DNA of 64,000 bases, taken from positions 1 to 64,000 of the forward strand of contig SHNF01000007.1 in assembly GCA_004295085.1 (NCBI GenBank). Direction: 5' to 3'. Positions 57,901 to 64,000 of this stretch are shown one piece after another. Within the stretch, counting starts at the first letter, position 1. Each line of letters starts with the position of its first letter. Source of the DNA: Planctomycetota bacterium (GTDB lineage Bacteria; Planctomycetota; UBA1135). The notes below the pieces were generated by a model. That model was not told where the DNA came from, searched no databases, and saw nothing but the letters and a program-made list of their open reading frames with translations. A program made the translations under genes and the position numbers.

Positions 57901-58921
57901 TGGCGTCGAAGGCGTACAGCCGCCGGCCCGGGAGGTAGTTGCGCACGCGGATGCCGCGGAAGTCGTCGTCGCGGCCCAGGCGCACCGGCTCTTGCAGCGC
58001 GGCCAGCACCAGACCCTCGGCCAGCACCGGGGCCAGCAGGGTCTGCGGTTCGAAGCCGCGCTCCAGCGACTTGCGTTCCTCGCCGCTCAGGCGGCTCCAG
58101 CCCGGCACCTCGAAGCGCCAGCGCACCGTCCCGGTGGCGAGGTCCAGGGCCACGCACTCGTGGCCGTCGGTGAGATAACCGAGGCCGGCACCCATCGCCA
58201 TGCGATGGTTGACGGCCATGCCGACGCCTGAGTCGGGGAACTGGTAGCTCCAGCTCGGCCGCAGGCTGGCGCCGCGCAGCAGCGGCAGCGCCGGGTCGTC
58301 CACGCCGGAGTAAGTCGGCGCCAGCACGGGCGCGCGCGGCGGACCGGCCGGCAGCGCCGCGGCCCAGCGCTCCAGGTCGAATTCCGCCCCGCTGGCCAGC
58401 GCGCGCTCCAGATCGCCGCGGTCCAGGAACAGCTCCGCGGCCGCAGCGGCAGCACGGGCCGCGGCGCGCGTGCCGGGGTAGGCGCGCGCGACGTCCAGCA
58501 AGGCCTGCGGATCGGGCGGCTCCAGGGCCCTGTCCAGCACCTCGGCCGCGGCTGCGCCGCTGAGGGCTTCCCAGGCTTCCGCGGCTTCGCCCTCCAGGGC
58601 CGCCAGCCGCTGGCGGGCCAGCGCGCGCACGCCCGCGTACAGCAGATCGTCGGGATTGGTGCGCACGACCACGCCGCGCTCCGCCAGCAGGACTTGCTGC
58701 AGCAGCGCCAGACCGCTGCGGGCGCTGCCGTCCGCCAGCAGGCGATCGGCGTCGGCCAGCAAGGTCAGGATCTCGCGGTTCTCCGGGAGCGTCACGCCCT
58801 GCGGGCGCGTCAGCTCCTGCTGGCACGCCGCGGCGGCCGCAGCGGGCGGAGCCGGAGCCGCCAGCAGGGCGCCGAGGACGGCGGCGGTCAGGAGAGATTG
58901 CTCCATTTGCGTGCGAGCCAT
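54905..58921 (-). CDS. Large PQQ-like beta-propeller protein with helical linker
   Basis: 1338 residues, exported (signal MARTQMEQ... to AAAAAACQQE; a Met at 58906 is also possible but gives a less basic n-region). Two halves of PQQ-enzyme-type repeats: VALDLATGTVRWRFEVPGW, LYAFDATTGAVRWTQAVDWL, LALDLASGRPLWQTF, VCALDPDSGETLWTRLYE, LAVDADSGALLALW, with tetratricopeptide-like helices near 20-180 and 600-850. Homologues near BatA/DUF58 genes are uncharacterised; no PQQ ligand is implied. It overlaps both neighbours. Confidence 0.8.
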   Translation of the reverse strand: MARTQMEQSLLTAAVLGALLAAPAPPAAAAAACQQELTRPQGVTLPENREILTLLADADRLLADGSARSGLALLQQVLLAERGVVVRTNPDDLLYAGVRALARQRLAALEGEAAEAWEALSGAAAAEVLDRALEPPDPQALLDVARAYPGTRAAARAAAAAAELFLDRGDLERALASGAEFDLERWAAALPAGPPRAPVLAPTYSGVDDPALPLLRGASLRPSWSYQFPDSGVGMAVNHRMAMGAGLGYLTDGHECVALDLATGTVRWRFEVPGWSRLSGEERKSLERGFEPQTLLAPVLAEGLVLAALQEPVRLGRDDDFRGIRVRNYLPGRRLYAFDATTGAVRWTQAVDWLEGEQPLPRGLVAAPPAVAAGKVFVPVYDAPGSMDLSLLALDLASGRPLWQTFLVSAGRETTNLFGNVLAELAAGPPVADARRVLLCTNLGAVCALDPDSGETLWTRLYERTPVQTSQTGREGDRDRTFDNGAAAYDGRIFACAPVDSQEALAVDADSGALLALWPSRRSYSRLLALLPEGVYCSGRRAGFLALPGYGARLSESQPAITGNDSWAGLLAQGEFLLPTNSGIARLDPVSWRELGPPIPWQPEWGGGGLQAGPGVLVVLRRGGVSAYNSPDALVEYLARAGRDPARLTEVIPYLEALEPSDALVAQRVADAARELAALAPSREAAERLSLVCGKACLDAGAALDAADVMEPLLRSLDERRRQEAAALLVQALERRAPAHAALERALKLLEQAGSDLVARRGGDPQPLAIVAARARWFAAVARGDAAGRRHSLVSLLQAPDPGAVTEEDLPVQEWARRELERLCRDGTQRASLEQEAARAFAAAGEPTEGLLRAYAGTPAATVWLRRAQARTDLTRGERVRLAAWLRDYGGAVPSHLLDPASLFAAPTLPALPRELGGSGTWTLEDDRHAWSVAGLAAPAPGRTRLLLRDRGELRLLAGAGGDLTELWRRPQPGPAQGGRGGVRAFVSDEAVTLVFHDRWLRWDDAGMAQETVLPGRADGDTFTRWGRMLGYVCRTSATQGQLQVRDLDSGALFLNAPVACDARAMLNLLLRGDALLLLASGRDRALRFDPLRGTRPTPVPLQKAATTDQVFEALRWSDGLVALAQVADRRYALLACRPESSFQVPLPSPTSVYLFGAPGGIGWLLESNPLPSSRNAVTEYQLYWLADGADQPRRYDFPPGRLVVPPELKSGGKPPFLPSAELLFLTAGPAQEVLLRAVRCDAPDGPQPLWQLERPDLSFNSLQRRPIVCLRGAEGWVVALHQNATRGPGKVQVMLLDLQGRILAQTALASTATPELFPLAGQVLLRAENVLHWLGQP

Positions 58922-61221
58922 TCACCGCAGGCCAGGATCAGGAACAGTCCGAGCAAGGGCAGGCCGTCGAGGGGCTGGTCGCGGCTGCCGAGCGTGCGCA
59001 GGGCGCGCTCGCGCCCGTCCAGGCGTTCGAGCAGGTCGCCGGCGTGGTCGGCGGAGACCAGCGTGCCGCCGGTGCGCGCGGCCAGCAGCCGCAGGCCCGC
59101 GGCGTCCTGCGCGGTCACGCGCATCTCCGCGGACGGCAGCACCACTTCGAAGCGCGCCGTGGCCTCCGGCGCCCCGTCGGGATGGCCGTCGGCGGTGAGC
59201 ACGAGCAGGCCTGAGCCGGGCTCGGTGGGGCGGAAGCGCCCGCGGTACGTCCCCGGCTGGTCCGGAACCGGCGCCAGGTGCACCGGATTGGGCCGGCCTT
59301 CCAGGAACACGTCCGCGCCTTCCTCGCGCAGCAAGGGCTGATAGCTCTCGTCGCGCAGGCGCGCCTCCAGCGTGACTGCGTCACCCAGCTCGATGCGGGT
59401 GCGGTCCAGGTCGAGGCGCGCCCGTCCCTGCTCGCCGCGCAGGCGGCCGCTCGCGAGCTGGCGCAGCAGCGCGCGCCAGAACCGGTCCAGGTGGCGTTCG
59501 CCCTCCGGGTCGCGCCAGCGCCAGGTCTCGTCCGTGCCGACCCAGCCCACCCAGCCGTCCGGCACGTACGCGCCGGCCACGATCGGCATGGGCCCTTCTG
59601 CGCTCGTGACGTCGGGATGCACCAGCCAGGCCTGCGCCCCGGGCCGCAGCCGCTCCACCGGCCAGTACCACCACAGAGGCGTGAGACTGCGCCACACGCG
59701 CTGGCTGGCCCTGGGATCCTGATCGAGCAAGGTGACCGGGTGCGGAAGGCTGGGATCAGCCGGCTGCGGGCGGAACGGCACGCGCCCCAGGGTCTCCGAG
59801 CTCAGGACCACCGGCAGCAGCGGCTCCAGCGAGGAGCCACGGTACGCCGAAGGGGTGAACGCCGGGCCGGCGCACAGCAGCAGTCCGCCGCCGCGGCGCA
59901 CGAACTCCGCCAGCGCCTCCTGGAAGCGCGCCCCGGTGAGCGGATCGGGACCCAGGCGGGCCGGATCGGCGTCGCCCAGGATGACGACGTCGAAGTGATC
60001 CAGCAGGTCCTCGGCGGACTCGGGCACGCGCCGCAGCCGGTCCAGCCCGGACGTGGCCTCCTGCGCGAAATCGCGGCTGGCGTCGGCCAGCCAGCAGCGC
60101 ACCTGGAAGTCCTCCGGCGCGCGCACCAGGCGCCGCATCAGGTAGCGATACTCCCAGCGCGAGGTGCCGTCCACGTACAGCACCCGGATCTTCATGTTCT
60201 TGACTTCGATCGGCAGCTCCAGGCGGTTGTTGTCGCGCGCGGTCTCGTCGGGCAGCGGCTCCACCTCGGCCACGAGCCGGTGCTCCCCCGGCTCCTCCAG
60301 GCGCGCGCTCAGTGCCAGCTGCGTGCCGGACTCGCCGTCGGGGACCAGCCGCTCCTCGTCCAGCACGCGGCCGCGCTCGTCCTGCAGGCGCACGGTCACG
60401 GCGCCGCCGGCGTCCGCGCCGCCATTGCGCACGCGCAGCAGGAACAGGGCTTCATCGCCGCGCAGCACCAGGTCGGGCGCGGCCACGCGCTCCAGGGACA
60501 GGTCCGGCGCCGGGCGCGGATCGCCGAGCGCCAGCACGTGCACGCGCACGCCCTCGGCGCTCAGTCGCTCGGCCACCGCCGCCGGGTCGGCGCCGCGGTT
60601 GCTGCGCCCGTCGCTGACCAGGACCACGTCCGGCAGGCGCCGCCCGCGGTTCTCCGCCAGCAGGCTCAGCAGCGCGTCGCCCACCGCAGTGGCCGCGCCC
60701 TCGCCGCGCAGGCCGCTGCCGTCGGCGGCGGTCGGGACCAGCCGCTCGGAGAAGCGGAAGGCCTGCACCTGGTAGCGCTCCTCCAGCGTGCTGCGCCAGG
60801 CCGAGGCCGCGAGCGCCGTCATCACGTCCAGGCGCCGGGGCTCAGCCTCCAGCGTGACGCCCACGGGGGCGAGACGCGCCGCGGCGCCGTCCGGCAGCGG
60901 ATCCCGCCGCTGCAGCGAGGCCGAGTCGTCGTACAGCAGCGCCAGGGGCGCCGGCTCCGTCTGCTCGCGGCTCTCGCGCAGGAACGGTCCCAGCGCCAGG
61001 AACAAGGCCAGCAGCAGCAAGGCGACGCGGGCGCCGGCCAGGACGCGCTGCAACAGCCGGCTGCGCGGCGGCCGGCGGTAAGCCCAGAAGGCCAGCAGCA
61101 CGACGCCCGGCACCAGCACCAGACCCAGCACCCAGGCCGGCGGCATGTGATGGAACAGCAGCTGGACCGAGTCCACCGTGGCCTCCCCGGAATCCTGCAG
61201 GTGCGCCGCGGGCAGGTTCAT
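58888..61221 (-). CDS. Membrane protein with VWA-like and glutamine-amidotransferase-like domain
   Basis: 777 residues: TM helices near residues 30-47 and 65-85, then LLYDDSASL resembling the MIDAS loop of a degenerate VWA domain (DDSAS instead of DxSxS, with VLVSDGRSNRGAD), a middle beta region, and a class-I glutamine-amidotransferase-like fold (ILYVDG...DVVILGDADPA, FVRRGGGLLLCAGPAF) common in such operons. One C-terminal TM helix (PLLGLFLILACGEWLA). ATG 61221 in a 4-base overlap with the upstream gene. Confidence 0.75.
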   Translation of the reverse strand: MNLPAAHLQDSGEATVDSVQLLFHHMPPAWVLGLVLVPGVVLLAFWAYRRPPRSRLLQRVLAGARVALLLLALFLALGPFLRESREQTEPAPLALLYDDSASLQRRDPLPDGAAARLAPVGVTLEAEPRRLDVMTALAASAWRSTLEERYQVQAFRFSERLVPTAADGSGLRGEGAATAVGDALLSLLAENRGRRLPDVVLVSDGRSNRGADPAAVAERLSAEGVRVHVLALGDPRPAPDLSLERVAAPDLVLRGDEALFLLRVRNGGADAGGAVTVRLQDERGRVLDEERLVPDGESGTQLALSARLEEPGEHRLVAEVEPLPDETARDNNRLELPIEVKNMKIRVLYVDGTSRWEYRYLMRRLVRAPEDFQVRCWLADASRDFAQEATSGLDRLRRVPESAEDLLDHFDVVILGDADPARLGPDPLTGARFQEALAEFVRRGGGLLLCAGPAFTPSAYRGSSLEPLLPVVLSSETLGRVPFRPQPADPSLPHPVTLLDQDPRASQRVWRSLTPLWWYWPVERLRPGAQAWLVHPDVTSAEGPMPIVAGAYVPDGWVGWVGTDETWRWRDPEGERHLDRFWRALLRQLASGRLRGEQGRARLDLDRTRIELGDAVTLEARLRDESYQPLLREEGADVFLEGRPNPVHLAPVPDQPGTYRGRFRPTEPGSGLLVLTADGHPDGAPEATARFEVVLPSAEMRVTAQDAAGLRLLAARTGGTLVSADHAGDLLERLDGRERALRTLGSRDQPLDGLPLLGLFLILACGEWLARKWSNLS

Positions 61222-63425
61222 CCCCGCCTCCGGTCCAGCCAGGCCGCCAGACCGGTCTCCAGCGCCAGGCAGCCGAGGACCAGCGCGAACAACAGGCTCG
61301 AGTAGTCGCGCGGGCTGGAGTCCTGCGGCTGCGCGTCCGCCACCGAGCTCGCGTCGCCGGCGCGCAGCAGCGTGGCCCCGGGCAGCAGCACGGACCATTT
61401 TTCGGGATCCAGCGCCGCCAGGTCGCTCTCCGCCGGCGGCAGCACCACGGCCACCTTCTCCACGGCCACCTGCTCGCTGCCGTCACGGTCCAGGAAGTGC
61501 GCCAGCACGGTCCACACGCCGTCCAGCGGCGCCGCCTCGAGCACGGGCTGGCGCGCCCGGCCGCCCGCCAGCGCCACCGCCGGCGTGCTGAGGCGCTGCG
61601 TGGAGCCGGCCGGGTCGGTCACCGTGACGTCGGTGGGCAGACGCGCCAGCTCCACTTCCAGCGGCCGGCCGACCTCCAGGAGCAAGGAGTGGCCGGCGTG
61701 GGGCGCGAGGTGTGCCAGCAGGTCGAACAGGAGCGGCAGCACGCCTCCCGGCAGCTCCGCCAGCCGGTTCCAGCCGGGCAGCGGCGGCGCGGTCCACACG
61801 GCCCCGCTGCGGCCGCCGCCGCGCCACTGCAGGAGCACGGGATCGCCTTCCGCCGGCGTCGCGCTCTCTCCGGTGCTGCGCACGAACACGAGCGGCGTCT
61901 GCAGCTGCAGCGGCGCTTCGGCCGGAGCGCCGGCCGGCGCCAGCTCGCGCAGCAGGCGGTAGCGCGAGACCGGCACCTCGGTCAACAAGGGCTGCCAGCG
62001 CGGATCACGGAACAGGCTGAGCGGCGGGTACTGCGGGTCGCGGATGGCGATGCGGGCGCTCGGCTCGCTGGCGTCGATGACGCCGTCCAGCTCCACGCCT
62101 TCCACGCCCACGGCGGCGAGCAAGGCGGCGGCGTCGCCAGGCTCGGTCTGGGCGCAGGCGGCGAGCAGCAGCCCGCCTCCGGCCAGGTGGAAGTCCGCCA
62201 GCGCGGCCAGGGTTCCGGCCGGCAGCGGCCCGGGATCGGCCAGCAAGGCCACGTCCGTGAGGTCCAGCAGGGCCGCGTCCACCCGGCCCGGGGCCACGGC
62301 TTCCAGGCGCACCGGGGCGCCTTCACCCAGGTCCAGGAAGCGGCGCAAGGTGTCGAACACGTTGGCGGGCTCGCCGAAGGGCGCCGGCTCGCCGACGAGG
62401 AGCACGCGCGGCGCCGGGCGCACCGGCAGGATCGCGGAACGCGCGTCGTCCTCGCCCAGGGCGTCGCCGTCCAGCCGCACTTCCAGCGCGCGGCTGCCGG
62501 TCTCGGCCGGCGCGATCGCGGTGGACCATTCCTTCTGCTCGCCGGCGGCGAAGGACAGCTCGGTGTTGGCCGCGGGCACGCCGTCCAGGAACAGGCTCAC
62601 CCGCACGCCGTCCCGCGGCTCGCCGCCGAAGTGGCGGAAGAACGCGTGCACCTCGCCGTAGGCCCCCGGTGACAGCTCTGCAGGCTCCACCTCCAGCCCG
62701 ACCACCGCGGTGTTGACGCGCCGTTGCGCGCCGCAGTCCAGCAGGTCGAAGTCATAGCCGCCCTGGGCCAGGCTCTCCAGCGCCGCACCGTCTCCGCCGG
62801 CGAGATCGAAGCCGCTGGACTGGAAATCGCTCAGCAAGGTGATACGGATGTGCTCCGCGCCTTCGCGCGCCAGGGACTCGGCGCTCTTTTCGGCCACGTC
62901 GAAGGCTCCGGCCCAGTCGGCGCGGCCGCGCTCCGGCCGGTCGCGCTCGGCCAGCGCGGCCCGCACTTCCATCGGATCACCGTAGGCCAGGCGCCGGGCC
63001 GGAGCGCCGACCCACACCAGGGCGGCGCGGTCGCCGCGCGCCAGGTCCAGGTCCTCCAGGCGCTGCTCCCCGGCGTGCACTGCGCGCTCGTAGGCGCTGC
63101 TGCCGGCCTCGCGGTGCGACATGGACAGGGACACGTCCAGGAGCAGGACCTCTGCGCGCGCCGGGCGCCCTGCGAACAAGGTGCCGGGATCCACCGCCGG
63201 CCGGGCCAGCGCCAGGATCAGGGCCAGCACGGCCGCGGTGCGCAGCAGCAGCAGGATCAGGTCCTCCAGGAACAGGCGCCGGCGCGTGCGCCGCAGCGCC
63301 CGGCGCAGGAACTCCATGGCGCCGAAGTCCACGCGCACGAAGCGGCGCCGGTTGAGCAGGTGGATCAGGATCGGCAGCGCCGCCAGCGGCAGGGCCCAGA
63401 GGAACTCCGGCCGCAGGAAGCTCAC
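61218..63425 (-). CDS. BatA/VWA-domain membrane protein
   Basis: 735 residues. N-terminal BatA module (FLRPEFLWALPLAALPILIHLLNRRRFVRVDFGAMEFL; TM helix followed by RRR), a second TM near 60-80, then a VWA domain with MIDAS LLDVSLSMSHRE. Later parts contain TLLSDFQSSG and GGGLLLAACAQT and end with a TM helix. BatA proteins anchor in the membrane and work with MoxR-type AAA ATPases and DUF58 proteins. ATG at 63425, 4-base overlap with the DUF58 gene. Confidence 0.88.
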   Translation of the reverse strand: MSFLRPEFLWALPLAALPILIHLLNRRRFVRVDFGAMEFLRRALRRTRRRLFLEDLILLLLRTAAVLALILALARPAVDPGTLFAGRPARAEVLLLDVSLSMSHREAGSSAYERAVHAGEQRLEDLDLARGDRAALVWVGAPARRLAYGDPMEVRAALAERDRPERGRADWAGAFDVAEKSAESLAREGAEHIRITLLSDFQSSGFDLAGGDGAALESLAQGGYDFDLLDCGAQRRVNTAVVGLEVEPAELSPGAYGEVHAFFRHFGGEPRDGVRVSLFLDGVPAANTELSFAAGEQKEWSTAIAPAETGSRALEVRLDGDALGEDDARSAILPVRPAPRVLLVGEPAPFGEPANVFDTLRRFLDLGEGAPVRLEAVAPGRVDAALLDLTDVALLADPGPLPAGTLAALADFHLAGGGLLLAACAQTEPGDAAALLAAVGVEGVELDGVIDASEPSARIAIRDPQYPPLSLFRDPRWQPLLTEVPVSRYRLLRELAPAGAPAEAPLQLQTPLVFVRSTGESATPAEGDPVLLQWRGGGRSGAVWTAPPLPGWNRLAELPGGVLPLLFDLLAHLAPHAGHSLLLEVGRPLEVELARLPTDVTVTDPAGSTQRLSTPAVALAGGRARQPVLEAAPLDGVWTVLAHFLDRDGSEQVAVEKVAVVLPPAESDLAALDPEKWSVLLPGATLLRAGDASSVADAQPQDSSPRDYSSLLFALVLGCLALETGLAAWLDRRRG

Positions 63426-64000
63426 CGCCCGGCTCTCCGCAGGCGCGCCTGGCGCCGGTTCAGGAACTCCACGAGCGTCGTCTCCAGCGCCTCGTCGGTG
63501 CGCAGCAGCCGGTAGTCCGCCTGCAGGCCACGCAGTCCGCGGCGCAGCGCCTGGTCGTGCTGCTCGAACTCCTCCAGGTAGGCCTGGCGCACGGCCCGCG
63601 GCTCCAGCAGCAACCGGTCCAGGCCTTCCAGCGCGTCGAAGCGCGTGGTGCGGCCGTACGGGAACTCGATCTCGGCCGGATCCAGGATCCGCAGCACCAT
63701 CAGGTCATGGCCGGCGTGGCGCAGGCGCGCTCCGGCGCGCGCGGCGCGCTCCGGGTCCACCAGGCAGTCGCTGATCCACAGCACCAGGCCGCGCCGCTCC
63801 ATGCGCGCGCCTGCGGCCTCCCAGGCCTCGGCCGCGTCGCCCGTGCCGGAAGCCTGCAGGTTCTCCAGGACCCCGACCAGGTGCTGCCAGTGGCGCTCGC
63901 CGCCGTGCGGCGCCAGCCATTGCGCCAGCGCGCTGCCGGCGCACACCGCCAGGCCGGCGTAGTCGTTCTGGATCACCAGCAGGCGCGTGACCGCGGCGGC
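63422..64000 (-). CDS. DUF58-domain protein, C-terminal part (continues past the window)
   Basis: At least 192 residues in frame to the window edge; the N-terminus lies beyond it. RLLVIQNDYAGLAVCAG, RRGLVLWISDCLVDPERAARAGARLRHAGHDLMVLRILDPAEIEFPYG and ALEGLDRLLLEPRAVRQAYLEEF are typical of the DUF58 (VWA-like) proteins that pair with BatA and MoxR. First visible gene of the long minus-strand operon; a MoxR ATPase would be expected next, outside the window. Confidence 0.88.
   Translation of the reverse strand, partial: AAAVTRLLVIQNDYAGLAVCAGSALAQWLAPHGGERHWQHLVGVLENLQASGTGDAAEAWEAAGARMERRGLVLWISDCLVDPERAARAGARLRHAGHDLMVLRILDPAEIEFPYGRTTRFDALEGLDRLLLEPRAVRQAYLEEFEQHDQALRRGLRGLQADYRLLRTDEALETTLVEFLNRRQARLRRAGR

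Overview
The window is GC-rich (roughly 70 %) and densely coded, with many 4-base ATGA/GTGA/TTGA stop-start overlaps. It comes from a Gram-negative bacterium: it carries Lgt and many lipobox proteins, a heptosyltransferase and a Kdo-kinase-like LPS enzyme. An ECF sigma factor fused by overlap to a kinase-TPR gene, a DUF58/BatA/squalene-cyclase-repeat operon, several alkaline-phosphatase-superfamily proteins and a Pus10-type pseudouridine synthase fit an uncultured planctomycete-like lineage. That placement is inference; no rRNA or other marker sets it.

Layout. 0-4.8 kb: housekeeping genes (tail of a basic protein, RNase HII-like, Lgt, a bacterial Pus10 catalytic domain, FabZ-like dehydratase, a carboxypeptidase-regulatory-domain protein). 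4.8-16.5 kb: the most distinctive block, which combines the PAPS-forming enzymes Sat and CysC with four alkaline-phosphatase-superfamily proteins, two homologous 65-73-residue ribbon-helix-helix-like proteins and a YidC-like-topology membrane protein. 16.5-28 kb: GH5-like hydrolase, ECF sigma + Ser/Thr kinase, Lon, MFS nucleoside-type transporter, HAD phosphatase, HExxH lipoprotein, flavin-reductase-fold protein, and an AhpD-like gene with an in-frame TGA exactly where the redox motif expects Cys, so probably a selenoprotein. 28-36 kb: PhoB/PhoR-like two-component pair, LPS genes, a PknK-like kinase-ATPase, cysS.

35.6-40.9 kb: a stretch of clearly lower GC that begins inside the 3' third of cysS and carries an SRPBCC lipoprotein, a large beta-helix protein and an FG-GAP/VCBS propeller protein; it looks acquired or otherwise of different origin. 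40.98-45.8 kb (minus): nusA-infB-rbfA-trmH, preceded by a strongly structured leader that ends in a textbook intrinsic terminator, a candidate attenuator. 46.1-49.3 kb (plus): thiS, thiG, CPBP protease, gamma-carbonic-anhydrase-like protein and LarE, mostly overlapping.

49.25-64 kb (minus): a single-direction operon of at least eight genes, reading from the window's right edge: DUF58, BatA/VWA, a membrane VWA-like protein, a PQQ-type propeller, a squalene-cyclase-repeat protein, a DUF4175-like membrane protein and two Gln-rich proteins. It probably encodes one envelope-associated machine. No CRISPR array, tRNA, rRNA or insertion sequence was recognised.
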